Part shown: piece by piece, positions 28,283-37,984 of the stretch | How positions within the stretch are numbered: the stretch's first letter is position 1 | Layout: every line of letters starts with the position of its first letter | IMG/VR virus record: IMGVR_UViG_3300020165_000051 | Location: 1-39,068 of that record | DNA: 39,068 nucleotides | Reading direction: 5' to 3' (one strand) | Source: a virus | Position numbers and translations under genes: made by a program | Notes under the pieces: generated by a model | Database searches by the model: none | Told to the model about the DNA's origin: nothing | What the model saw: only the letters and a program-made list of their open reading frames with translations

Positions 28283-30636
28283 TGCCTAAAAAAACATATA
28301 TAATACAAAGATTTGATGGTGGTTTAAATGATGATGCTGACAAAAGAGATATATTTGAAAATGAATTAGCATCTGCTACAAATGTTATGGTAGATAAGTA
28401 TGGAAGGCTTAGAAACATGGGTAGTATAGTTGTAAACTCGCCTGCTGTTGCAGACCATGCTAGCTCAATTACAAATGGATATGGATTATTTGCTTTTACT
28501 TCAGATTATAGTTTTTTATCTACTATAGCATTAACAGGAAGTATTTCAGGTACAGTTAATACTGTAGGAGATACAATTACAGGAGCAACAAGTGGAGCTA
28601 CTGCAACATTGCTTAAAAATTATAGCAATACATTATATGTAGCAAATCAACTTGGAACATTTCAATCAGAAACAATAAATTTTACTACAGGAAGTGGTAC
28701 TGCAACTGTTGGAGGAGATACAGTAAGACCTACAGCTACTGAAACAAAAATATGGGTTACTTCAAATGGTAATTTATTTAATTTTTATGATACAAGCACA
28801 AGTGGTACTGTTGGTTGGTTTCAATCTGCTAATACTAAAATTATAGATTTAGGTACAAATACAAGTAGCGTGAAACCTGTTTACTATTCAGATAATAATA
28901 TTTTAAGAATATTTGATGGTAATCATACACATACTGGAAATACAGCAAAATATTTTGGATATATCCCTGCACGAACAAGATGGGCTAATGGATTAACTGG
29001 TGGAAATGGTTGGTATTTTGATGACGCTGAAATTGCAGCTCCTGCTGCTGCTGTTGCAGAAAAATTTACCCTTGATGGAACTATAAATGCTACAGGAGAT
29101 TTTGCTGATGCTGATGGTGAAATTGCTATTGACCTTACAAAAGAAGGAAGTGGTTCAAGTGGTTTATGGGCAGGAAGTTATAAATGTGGAATTTCTTTTG
29201 TTTATGATGATGGTCAAGAATCAGACTTAACAATATTTAGTCAAACAGTAACGCCAGATACAGATGATAGATATCATTTAGCTTTATTAATTCGTTCAAC
29301 AAGTTATACTGCTGGTGGTAAAATACCAATGAGAGTAACGCATGTGCGAGTATATCTACAACAAGTTGACAAGGGGGATTCATGGTGGTATCAAGGTCAA
29401 GTTAAATTAGGTGGCGCTTCTTATTTAGACGGAGGAGCTATTAAATCAGGTTTTAGTATAAATCATTTAGGACAACGTTTAGGTTCTAGTGGTGAATATT
29501 ATTACTATTACTTTAGAGATAATGCAACAGACCAATGGACAACTTCACCTTCTACAATAGCTACATATAAAAGTAATACAGGAAGAAATGTAGGTGACTC
29601 TACAACAGCTTCTTTTAAGTCTGTTGTTATAGCAAACAGACAAGCTTATGTAGGCAATACAATAATAGGTGGAATTGTTAATGGCGATAGAATGATTAAA
29701 AGTCCAGTTAATCAATTAGATATTTTTCAAGAAACTAGAGCTGTAGATGCAGTTGTAAGCGATGCTGATGAAATAGTACACATAGAAGAATATGCTGATA
29801 GAATATTGCAATTCAAAAAACGAGCAATGTACGTTATAAACGTATCAAGAGAATTTGAATTCTTAGAAAATAGATATCCAAATAAAGGATGCAGTAACCC
29901 TTACGCTGTTACTAAAACAGATAAAGGTGTTGCTTGGGTTAATGAGCATGGTTGTTATTTGTATAATGGTGAAAGGGTAGATGATTTACTTGATAAAAAA
30001 GGATTTCGTAAAATATCACAAACAACATGGTCAAGTTTTATAGATACAGATAGTATTATTGGTTATGTGCCATCAAAAAAACAATTAATTATAACAAAAA
30101 GTGGTGCTAGTGGTAATGACCATGATGTTTATATGTATGATATGATAACAAGCAGTTGGACATTTGGAAAAAATAAAATTCCAACAACAGATTTACCTAA
30201 AAGTAACTTTGTAGTAGATTGGGATGGAAATTTACAAATACTATATGACCATGATGATAATGATAGTTCAAGATTATATAAATGGAGCGATTCTTCAGCT
30301 AATGCTTCTACTTATGAAGTAATGACTAAAGATATAGATTTTGGAGACCCGTCAAGAAGAAAAAAAATTTATAAAGTTATTATGAGTTATAAAAGTGGTG
30401 CAAGTGTACCAGCTATACATTTTAGAACTAATAACGGAACAACTAATTATAATTTTAATACAACTATTTCTACAAATCAAAGCACAACAGCTATTACAGA
30501 ATTTAAACCAGCAACAGCAGCACAAGCAAATAATGTTAAATCATTTCAAATTGTACTGTCATCATCTGGTACCGTAAGTAGTGCTTTTGAAATTAATGAT
30601 ATTTCTATAATTTACAGGGGTAAATCAATAAAATAA
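28282..30636 (+). CDS. Tail protein, nozzle-like
   Basis: The protein has 784 residues. It starts I-I-Q-R-F-D-G-G-L-N-D-D-A-D-K-R-D-I, then E-L-A-S-A-T-N-V-M-V-D-K-Y-G-R-L-R. This opening is typical of large beta-rich tail proteins of short-tailed phages. The rest is beta-strand-rich with many Gly/Thr/Ser turns and a middle portion H-I-E-E-Y-A-D-R-I-L-Q-F-K-K-R. It probably forms the nozzle or tail tube end, by analogy with P22 gp10/T7 gp12. I cannot confirm the fold from sequence. Confidence 0.65.
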   Translation: MPKKTYIIQRFDGGLNDDADKRDIFENELASATNVMVDKYGRLRNMGSIVVNSPAVADHASSITNGYGLFAFTSDYSFLSTIALTGSISGTVNTVGDTITGATSGATATLLKNYSNTLYVANQLGTFQSETINFTTGSGTATVGGDTVRPTATETKIWVTSNGNLFNFYDTSTSGTVGWFQSANTKIIDLGTNTSSVKPVYYSDNNILRIFDGNHTHTGNTAKYFGYIPARTRWANGLTGGNGWYFDDAEIAAPAAAVAEKFTLDGTINATGDFADADGEIAIDLTKEGSGSSGLWAGSYKCGISFVYDDGQESDLTIFSQTVTPDTDDRYHLALLIRSTSYTAGGKIPMRVTHVRVYLQQVDKGDSWWYQGQVKLGGASYLDGGAIKSGFSINHLGQRLGSSGEYYYYYFRDNATDQWTTSPSTIATYKSNTGRNVGDSTTASFKSVVIANRQAYVGNTIIGGIVNGDRMIKSPVNQLDIFQETRAVDAVVSDADEIVHIEEYADRILQFKKRAMYVINVSREFEFLENRYPNKGCSNPYAVTKTDKGVAWVNEHGCYLYNGERVDDLLDKKGFRKISQTTWSSFIDTDSIIGYVPSKKQLIITKSGASGNDHDVYMYDMITSSWTFGKNKIPTTDLPKSNFVVDWDGNLQILYDHDDNDSSRLYKWSDSSANASTYEVMTKDIDFGDPSRRKKIYKVIMSYKSGASVPAIHFRTNNGTTNYNFNTTISTNQSTTAITEFKPATAAQANNVKSFQIVLSSSGTVSSAFEINDISIIYRGKSIK

Positions 30637-30638
30637 TT

Positions 30639-30893
30639 ATGGCAATGACAAGGCAAGAAAGAGTATCTTTACATAGTACGCAACCTAGAAATAAAATAGA
30701 AACCTCTGATTCTGAAGTTTCTATTGGTTCATCTGTAGTTATAAATGAATTTAAAGAAAATGTACCTGTAATAAGAAATTTAGGCACAGAAGGTGTTGTA
30801 GAATATATTAAAATAAATGGAGTTTTATATAAAAGAGCTTTAACAAGAGTGTCAGACCTTGAGTTGCAAGGTATAAATGGAGGTACAATATAA
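30639..30893 (+). CDS. Hypothetical small protein
   Basis: The 84-residue product has a basic start (MTRQERVSLHST) and a beta-rich middle (VEYIKINGVLYKRALT). It sits between the nozzle-like gene and the presumed ejection proteins with 2-base gaps on both sides. No family recognised; a minor tail part is likely. Confidence 0.55.
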   Translation: MAMTRQERVSLHSTQPRNKIETSDSEVSIGSSVVINEFKENVPVIRNLGTEGVVEYIKINGVLYKRALTRVSDLELQGINGGTI

Positions 30894-30895
30894 TT

Positions 30896-31453
30896 ATGTC
30901 ATCAAGAATACAAAAATTAGCACAAACTTATAAAGGCACAAAACCTGAAGTAAGTAGCAGAAATATATTGCAAAGAATAAAACTTGAATCTGATTTACAA
31001 GCACGAGAAGCTGAATCTAAATTAGATGATTTTACAACTGCAACGGATGTTGTTACGAGCGTTGCTGATTTCTCTAAACAATTAAAAGACGAACAACGTT
31101 TTGCTAGAAAAGTTGGTGAAGAATATGGTATTGCTGATTTTCTTGTAAGAAGCCCTGAAGCTGTAGAAGCAGCTAGAAAAGGTTCTGCTCTTGTAGATGA
31201 ATATGGTGAAAATGTGTATCTTGATAATGGTGAAATAAAATTAAAATCTTTTTCTGGTTTTGAAACTAAAAAACAACTTGGAGAGGCAAAAAAATATATT
31301 AAAAAAACTTTTGATGTTACGGAAGAACTTTTAGGTAGAAAATTAACTGATGAAGAAAAAAATATACCAACTATAGAAGGTATTGATTATGAAAAAGAAG
31401 AAACAAAAAATCCAATGTCAAGTTTATTGTCAATACTTCGAGGAGATAATTAA
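30896..31453 (+). CDS. Hypothetical virion protein, ejection-protein candidate
   Basis: The 185-residue product is helical and charged (Q-R-I-K-L-E-S-D-L-Q-A-R-E-A-E), with a central turn-rich portion. No family recognised. It is first in a set of four consecutive genes ending with a 1616-residue protein. This layout resembles internal virion genes of P22 and T7. Confidence 0.55.
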   Translation: MSSRIQKLAQTYKGTKPEVSSRNILQRIKLESDLQAREAESKLDDFTTATDVVTSVADFSKQLKDEQRFARKVGEEYGIADFLVRSPEAVEAARKGSALVDEYGENVYLDNGEIKLKSFSGFETKKQLGEAKKYIKKTFDVTEELLGRKLTDEEKNIPTIEGIDYEKEETKNPMSSLLSILRGDN

Positions 31454-31455
31454 TT

Positions 31456-31947
31456 ATGGACCCAATTACAGCATTAAAAATAGCTAGCACAGTAGGTGGT
31501 TTATTTTATTCAAATAAACTTAGACAAGAAGCAAAAGGTAGAAATAGAGAACTTTCAAGAAGTATAGATAAACAAGTTTCTAATTTAGAAGGAACATTGC
31601 CTAGTATAGATGAATTTACAGAAGGTTTAATAGATTTAGAAATGGATGAATCTTCAGTAAGAAGTGATAGAAATTTTTTAGATTTTTTAAGACAATCAGA
31701 AGATTTAAGTAGTAATCTTTCAGAAACAATTAAACAAAGTGATTTAGTTTTTAGTGGAGACCTTCAAAATAAATTTGAAACTGATAAATCTTTTTTAGAA
31801 AGTAATTTAAGAATAAGAGAAGATGCAGGTTCTTTAAATCGTGAAAGAAACTTGTTAAATATATTAACAAGAAAAGAAGACCAAAAGTCTTCTGTTGCTA
31901 ATGAAATATTTAGTTTAAAAACACAGCAAATGGGATTAGATGTATAA
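31456..31947 (+). CDS. Small internal virion (ejection) protein candidate
   Basis: The 163-residue product has a hydrophobic N-terminal helix (P-I-T-A-L-K-I-A-S-T-V-G-G-L-F-Y) followed by a long charged helical part. This is the style of small ejection proteins (T7 gp14, P22 gp7), which enter the host envelope. Similarity is of layout only. Confidence 0.55.
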   Translation: MDPITALKIASTVGGLFYSNKLRQEAKGRNRELSRSIDKQVSNLEGTLPSIDEFTEGLIDLEMDESSVRSDRNFLDFLRQSEDLSSNLSETIKQSDLVFSGDLQNKFETDKSFLESNLRIREDAGSLNRERNLLNILTRKEDQKSSVANEIFSLKTQQMGLDV

Positions 31948-33032
31948 TGGCAAAAACACCAGCAGAAGCTTTAAAAGAGTATAGAAATAAAATAATTAGA
32001 AATGCAGCAGATAATCTTCAATTAGAAACTAATAAAAGAAAAAATGTATTAGGTTCAGTAACATTTGTTAAGCCTGAAGAAAAAGAAAAACTTACAGCTT
32101 CTGAAATTTTAAAAGAAATGAAAGCTGCCGATGAGCTAGAAGAATATCAAAGTATAAAGCAAGAAATGGATATATACAATATTCCTGGTTCTGTTAAAAG
32201 CTACAATGAGCAAAAAGCAAGAGACAGAGCTAGAAGTGCTAATTTAGAAAGAATTGATAGAGATATTAAAAAAGAACGTAGAAAAGCTGATTTAAAAAAA
32301 TTAGATACCGATATTCAAGCATTAGAAAAGCAAGCTAAAAGTACAGCATTTCCAACTGCTCCTGTAACAGGGTTTAATTTTAGAGATGTTAGAATTAAAA
32401 ATGTTCCAAAAAATCAATTAAGAGTTTCAAAAGCTGAAGATATTCCATTTAGATTTAATGATAACACATCTGGAAAGTATGACGAAGGTAATTTTTATAT
32501 AAAAAATTCAACTGTAGAAGAAATAATAAGCGAATCTGGTCTTATTGAAAAATATGATTTACAAAATAAAATGAATACTTTATTTAAAGATTTTTATAAA
32601 GAAGAAAAATTTGGAGACACTACTGAAACACAACTAGTAGGAGAAAATACTGAAAAATATCAAAAAGCAGTTCAAGATTTAGTATACGAAATTGCTAAAA
32701 AAGATGCTAATTTTAGAAATTTTTATAAAATAAAACTTGTTGATTCATTTGAAAGTTTAGTAGATGATGGATATAAAGTATTTAGAACAGAAGATGGAAA
32801 AACATATAGAGTTAAAAAGCCAACATCATCAAATAACAATACAGAGTCAAATAACAATACAGGATTAGATAAAAATAAAACTAAAAAAATGAGTAAACTT
32901 CAAAAAACTAGATTTTATCAACAATATTTAAAAAAAAATGAAGTTAGTCCTGAATTAAGAAAATCTCTTAGAGCTTGGTCTCAAAACAAAGGTTCTTTTC
33001 CTTTAAATAAAAGTTTATTAGAAAATAAATGA
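31947..33032 (+). CDS. Hypothetical virion protein, ejection-protein candidate
   Basis: The 361-residue product is Lys/Glu-rich and helical in the first 130 residues. A folded-looking middle (about 140-285) includes I-P-F-R-F-N-D-N-T-S-G and Y-K-V-F-R-T-E-D-G-K-T-Y. Next is a duplicated S-N-N-N-T segment (from a 16-base direct repeat at 32829 and 32847) and a basic end. It overlaps both neighbours. Function unknown; it probably travels with the 1616-residue protein. Confidence 0.55.
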   Translation: MAKTPAEALKEYRNKIIRNAADNLQLETNKRKNVLGSVTFVKPEEKEKLTASEILKEMKAADELEEYQSIKQEMDIYNIPGSVKSYNEQKARDRARSANLERIDRDIKKERRKADLKKLDTDIQALEKQAKSTAFPTAPVTGFNFRDVRIKNVPKNQLRVSKAEDIPFRFNDNTSGKYDEGNFYIKNSTVEEIISESGLIEKYDLQNKMNTLFKDFYKEEKFGDTTETQLVGENTEKYQKAVQDLVYEIAKKDANFRNFYKIKLVDSFESLVDDGYKVFRTEDGKTYRVKKPTSSNNNTESNNNTGLDKNKTKKMSKLQKTRFYQQYLKKNEVSPELRKSLRAWSQNKGSFPLNKSLLENK

Positions 33033-36000
33033 ACGAAAATCAACTTAAAATAAATGTAACAAAATTTGTTAAAAACGAAGATGAAACATTATCTATAATG
33101 GATAAAAGAAATAATTCTACTAAGATAAATGTTACAAAGTTTGTTCAGTCAAAAGAAAAAGTTCCAGTTGAAAATATAGAAGAAATTGTTTTTAATCTAT
33201 CTAATCAAATTGAAAATTTAGAAGGTTACAATGTCCAAGGAAGTTTACCTCAAAGAACATTTAATCCTGGAGCTATGGCTTATTCTTCTTGGATGAATGA
33301 ATATGGAGCTAAAAAAGGTCCAAAGTTTCCTTCTATAGATAACCCAGAAGGTAGAGAACTGTATACTGCTATTTTTCCAAACGCTAAATCTGGAAGAAAT
33401 GCTTTAGAAAAAAGAGTAAAAGATTTATATCAAAAAACAAATGGCGATTTAGAGCGTTTTGCAAGTATATATGCATTAGGATTTGAGCCAAATCAATTAA
33501 TAGAAGACAGACAACATAAGATTAAAAACAGATATTTTAAAACTTTTTCTTCTGTTATAACAAAAGATGGATTAAATGAAACAATTAAAAGAAAAGAAAA
33601 TGACATTTCTTCAGCAGTAGTAGAAGAAACAAATAGAATTAAAAATTCTAACAATGTTTATTCTAATTCTTTGCTTGATTACGATATATTTAATCCTACT
33701 AAAACAAAATTTAATAATCAAGCATTTAATGAAATGCAGCAACCTGATTCATCTATAGCTGATGTAGAGTTGCAGAGAAAATTTGATAAATTTTACAATA
33801 AAAATCCAAAATCATTACAAGAAAAAGTTGATGTAGTATCTTTAAATTTTATAAAAGATTTAGATAAAGATATAAAAGTATTTCCCGTAGAATCTTATGT
33901 TAAAAATGTTTCTAAAAAAATTCAACTTGGAGATGACACTTCTGTAATTGCTAATAGAAAATGGACAAAATATTTTAGCGATGCTATTGGAGAAGAACCT
34001 AATCTTAAAAACTTTAAAGGTTTAGCGTCTTCTTGGATGAGAGATGTTGGTCAAGTAGTTATTGGTCAATTAGATTTTATAAACAAAGCTAATAAAGCTT
34101 TTAATTCTCCTGTTCCATTTTCTGTTTCAAGAATAGATGCATCAGGTAAAGTTTATACAAATCAAGAAGAATTTGCTGAGTTATTTGTTAGCACATTAAC
34201 AGCAATGCCAGACGTTGCTAATAAAATTTATTTAGGAACTAAAACTACATCCGACCCACAGTATGCAACTGAAGAAGCAAGAGAATCTAGGGAGTTTATT
34301 TTACAAAACCCTGTTTCTGTTGCTCTTTTTGGCTTTGGTTTAAAATCAATGATTCCAGTAAAAGGATTTCCTAAACCAAAAGGTAATCCTCAATTAATAA
34401 AATTTATGGATGAAAGTACAAAAATTATAGAAACTGCTAATGAAATTAAAAAAGGTAATATTTTACCAGAAGATGTTGCGCCATCGGTTGCAAAAATAGC
34501 TGACTTTATTAAACACCCAGATATTATTGATGCAACTTTAAAAAGGTCATTACAAACTATTTATGACCCTAAAAAAACTAAAACAGTAAGCTCTAAAGAG
34601 TTAAGCATTGCAAAAAATGAATTACCTGAATTATTAAAAAATTATGCAGATAATGAAATTAAACTATTAACTCAAAATTTAACAGAACAACAAAAACTTT
34701 CTTTTAATCAAAGCAAAGAATCTTTAGGCAATTTAATATCAGAACAAATTTTAAAAGTAGGTACTGAAAATACTATAACTTATTTAGAAGGTAGTACAGG
34801 AATACCAAAAGCGTTAGTAAAAAAAGCTATTGATGCTATTAAAAAAATAAAATCAGGTGATTTAAAAGCTAAAATTCCTGATGAATTTTTAAATTTAATT
34901 TCAAGAAAAACTCCTATTAAACAAGCTAAAGATATAGATAAAAATTACTCACCAGAATATAGAAAATCTCAAATAGAATTAGAAAAAAACAACGCTAAAT
35001 TGTTAGAAGCTAAATCTAAAAATAAAGAATCTTTTTTAAAAGAAACAAAAAAAACTATTGCAGAACAAATCAATCCAAGATATAGAGCTACATCTATTTT
35101 AGATAAGCTTAAAAAAACATATAAAAACGATAAAGATTTAAATTATGCAATTAGAGAAGTTGAAAATAGACTAATTGTTGCAAATGGTGCAACTCATGCT
35201 GCAAAAAATAAATTAACACAAATTAATAAAAACATTTATGAAAAATTAAATCAACAAGAAATAAATCTTTTAGATGAAGCTATTATTTATAAAGCTAATA
35301 TTAGTCTTTATGATTATAATAATTCAATTAAAATACCACAATTAAAAAAAGATTTTATTAATGCAAAAACAAAAGTTGAAAAAAATAAAATACAAAAAGA
35401 AATAAAGCAAAGAGAAAATTATAATTATACTGGTGGAAAAGAAACAACCAGTAAAGAGGTATTTAAAGAATGGGAATTAGATAAAATTGGAAATAACGTT
35501 GATTTAAAAAATAAAATTAATGATTTATCAGATATGTACTTTGACACTTTTAGAGCAATAAATGATTACAAAAGAAAAAATGGATTATTAACAGACGACC
35601 AATATACTGCACTTAATTTAAGAGATTATGAACCAACAAAATATTTAGAATTTCTTGAAGATTCTTATAAAGTACAAGATTCAAGTGGAAGAACTATAAG
35701 TTATAAAAATAATAAAGATGTTTCTTCTTTAGCTGGTGGTATTAGTGATGATTTAACAAGAATAACAGATTCTCACGCATTAATAGGGCAAGCCTTATTA
35801 GGTGCTGAAAATCAAGTATTTAGAAATAATGCAGTTAAAGCATTAGGAGGTCTTCTTGATGATATAAATCAAATAAATCCAGAATTTGCAATAACTAAAA
35901 TTGGAAAAAGAGTTGCATCTAATAATATAAAAGTAAAAAAAGGGTATCAAAGAATATCCTATAAAGATTTTGAAAATGTTGATGGTAAGATAAATGGAGG

Positions 36001-37879
36001 AAAAGAATATTTTATAGATTTAGATTCAGAATTTGCAAAAGGATGGACACAAACAGGGGGAATTTCTACTCAAGGTTTGTTGTTTCGTTTTTACGAAGCA
36101 GCTTCATTAGTAAGAGTTAGAAAGTTTTTTTCTACAAATACTGACTGGGCATTTGCAATGAAAGACAATGTTAGAAATATACAATATGCAATTTTAAGAC
36201 AGCATGATGCTTATAGTAATTTTTTACCTAAAGCTTATTGGGATTTGTCTACTGATATAATTAAAAATTTTCCTGATGTTTGGAAAAACCAAGGAGATGT
36301 TCTTAGGTATGTTGAGCATGGTGGAGGTATGGAATATCTTGCACAACAAGGAAGTTATAGAGGTAATCTTTTTGCAGAAAATCCAAAAGGTGTAAGAGCA
36401 AAATTTAGAAAATTTACTGATATAATGAGTCATTTAAATACAACAACTGAAATTGCAAGTCGTGTTTCTATTATGAAAAAATTAGAAAAACAAGGGTTTT
36501 CAACTTTAGAAGCAGTAGCAAAAGCAAGAGATATTATAGATTTTAGTGTTAAAGGTGATGCTATGAAATTACTTGAACCAATTTCTCCGTATAGTGGCTC
36601 TGGAATTCGTGCTACATATGGCCTTGTAAAAGGATTTCAAGAAAATCCCAGAATTGCTACACTTAAATATGCTCAAACAGGTGCAATTTCTGCAAGTATT
36701 TATTATTTATTTAATAGAAATACAGATAGTAAAAAAGATTATTATGATAACGATGTAAGCGAGTATGATAAATTTAATAATTATGTTTTTGTATCGCCTT
36801 TTGAATTGTATGACGATTTAGGAAAAAAAAGAAGAATTCATTTTAAAATACCAAAAGATAATGGAGCAAAAATTATTGGAGCATTAACTGAAACAGCATT
36901 TGAAATTGCTGATGGAAAAGAATTTTCGCCATTTAGAAAAAAAAGGCTTTTAAAAGCTTTAGGAGAATTACAACCTATTGATTTTAGAGGTCTTCCTTTA
37001 GGTGCTAAAATGATGCTCGGTTATATTTTTAATAACAAAGAAGCAGCAGGATTTCCTAGCGCTAAAGGAGGAACTTCTTCTGATGCAAAAGATAAAAAAA
37101 CAGATAGTTTTTTTAGAAGAATGGGTAATTATACAGAATTATCTGCTGATGACTTGCAATACACTTTTGATGAAATAACTGGATATGGTCATCCTATAGC
37201 AAATGGACTTGTAGATGCAGCTGATGGTTTTTTAAATGCAGTAGACCCAGATACAGCTGAAGCTTATAATAAAGAAGCTACTAAACTGCTTGGAGTACCA
37301 GACCCTTTACCAACAAGATTTATAAATACTTTTACAAACGATTTTATAGCATTTGGAAAATCCCAAATTTCAGAAGAAGAAAAAGATAAAGTATTTAATG
37401 CTCAAGAAAAATTAAAAAATACAAGAATTGATAATAATGCAATAATTGATATTTATTCTTATAAAATAAGTAAAGAAGTAGAAAGAAACAATTCAGAAAA
37501 AGAAGCTGAATTTACAAATGCATTATTTGCTTATATTGATAAAGTTGACTCAACTTCTCAAATTGAAGGAGAAAGTGACAGATTAATAAATAGATATAAT
37601 AATAATATTGACATGTCTAATGCAGATAAAATTAATGGATTTATAGAGCCAATGCTTTATTACCCTACTTCGGTAAGAGCAGAAACATTTATTTTTGAAC
37701 TATCAAGACCTATATATACTTTAGAAGATAAAATAGAAATGATTAAACAAGCTAAAACTATTAAAGGTTTTGCTACTAAAGAATTTAAAGGGCAATACAA
37801 TTCTCGTATGTTAGAAAATAAAAAATATTTAGACGTAGATGGTATATTTACCGATACTAGATTGTTGTTTGAAGATTAA
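33029..37879 (+). CDS. Giant internal virion protein: lysozyme-like N-terminus and LPD38-like domain
   Basis: The protein has 1616 residues. The start holds two copies of K-I-N-V-T-K-F-V. Residues about 78-165 have F-N-P-G-A-M-A-Y and L-E-K-R-V-K-D-L-Y-Q-K-T-N-G-D-L-E-R-F-A-S-I-Y, like the N-P-G-N murein-cleaving domain of phage structural proteins. Residues about 1130-1200, T-T-E-I-A-S-R-V-S-I, then A-R-D-I-I-D-F-S-V-K-G, match the LPD38 domain of phage polyvalent proteins. Between them lie long helical stretches. Position and size point to a large ejection protein that crosses the envelope with the DNA. The domain calls are from motif memory. Confidence 0.7.
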   Translation: MNENQLKINVTKFVKNEDETLSIMDKRNNSTKINVTKFVQSKEKVPVENIEEIVFNLSNQIENLEGYNVQGSLPQRTFNPGAMAYSSWMNEYGAKKGPKFPSIDNPEGRELYTAIFPNAKSGRNALEKRVKDLYQKTNGDLERFASIYALGFEPNQLIEDRQHKIKNRYFKTFSSVITKDGLNETIKRKENDISSAVVEETNRIKNSNNVYSNSLLDYDIFNPTKTKFNNQAFNEMQQPDSSIADVELQRKFDKFYNKNPKSLQEKVDVVSLNFIKDLDKDIKVFPVESYVKNVSKKIQLGDDTSVIANRKWTKYFSDAIGEEPNLKNFKGLASSWMRDVGQVVIGQLDFINKANKAFNSPVPFSVSRIDASGKVYTNQEEFAELFVSTLTAMPDVANKIYLGTKTTSDPQYATEEARESREFILQNPVSVALFGFGLKSMIPVKGFPKPKGNPQLIKFMDESTKIIETANEIKKGNILPEDVAPSVAKIADFIKHPDIIDATLKRSLQTIYDPKKTKTVSSKELSIAKNELPELLKNYADNEIKLLTQNLTEQQKLSFNQSKESLGNLISEQILKVGTENTITYLEGSTGIPKALVKKAIDAIKKIKSGDLKAKIPDEFLNLISRKTPIKQAKDIDKNYSPEYRKSQIELEKNNAKLLEAKSKNKESFLKETKKTIAEQINPRYRATSILDKLKKTYKNDKDLNYAIREVENRLIVANGATHAAKNKLTQINKNIYEKLNQQEINLLDEAIIYKANISLYDYNNSIKIPQLKKDFINAKTKVEKNKIQKEIKQRENYNYTGGKETTSKEVFKEWELDKIGNNVDLKNKINDLSDMYFDTFRAINDYKRKNGLLTDDQYTALNLRDYEPTKYLEFLEDSYKVQDSSGRTISYKNNKDVSSLAGGISDDLTRITDSHALIGQALLGAENQVFRNNAVKALGGLLDDINQINPEFAITKIGKRVASNNIKVKKGYQRISYKDFENVDGKINGGKEYFIDLDSEFAKGWTQTGGISTQGLLFRFYEAASLVRVRKFFSTNTDWAFAMKDNVRNIQYAILRQHDAYSNFLPKAYWDLSTDIIKNFPDVWKNQGDVLRYVEHGGGMEYLAQQGSYRGNLFAENPKGVRAKFRKFTDIMSHLNTTTEIASRVSIMKKLEKQGFSTLEAVAKARDIIDFSVKGDAMKLLEPISPYSGSGIRATYGLVKGFQENPRIATLKYAQTGAISASIYYLFNRNTDSKKDYYDNDVSEYDKFNNYVFVSPFELYDDLGKKRRIHFKIPKDNGAKIIGALTETAFEIADGKEFSPFRKKRLLKALGELQPIDFRGLPLGAKMMLGYIFNNKEAAGFPSAKGGTSSDAKDKKTDSFFRRMGNYTELSADDLQYTFDEITGYGHPIANGLVDAADGFLNAVDPDTAEAYNKEATKLLGVPDPLPTRFINTFTNDFIAFGKSQISEEEKDKVFNAQEKLKNTRIDNNAIIDIYSYKISKEVERNNSEKEAEFTNALFAYIDKVDSTSQIEGESDRLINRYNNNIDMSNADKINGFIEPMLYYPTSVRAETFIFELSRPIYTLEDKIEMIKQAKTIKGFATKEFKGQYNSRMLENKKYLDVDGIFTDTRLLFED

Positions 37880-37984
37880 AAAAAACAATAAAAGGATTTG
37901 CTAGCTTTTGCTAGCATATATAAATTAAACAATCATAAAACTAATTTGATTAGGTTTTTGATATAAATTCATAAAGGACAAGTT
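37880..37984 (+). promoter_or_regulatory. AT-rich gap with tandem GCTAGC pair
   Basis: GCTAGC at 37900-37905 and 37910-37915 are centred 10 bases apart, one helical turn, right after the ejection gene. AT-rich TATATAAA follows at 37917-37924, and an AAAGGAC ribosome site precedes the ATG at 37985. Promoter activity is plausible, but no well-spaced -35 is seen. Confidence 0.45.
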
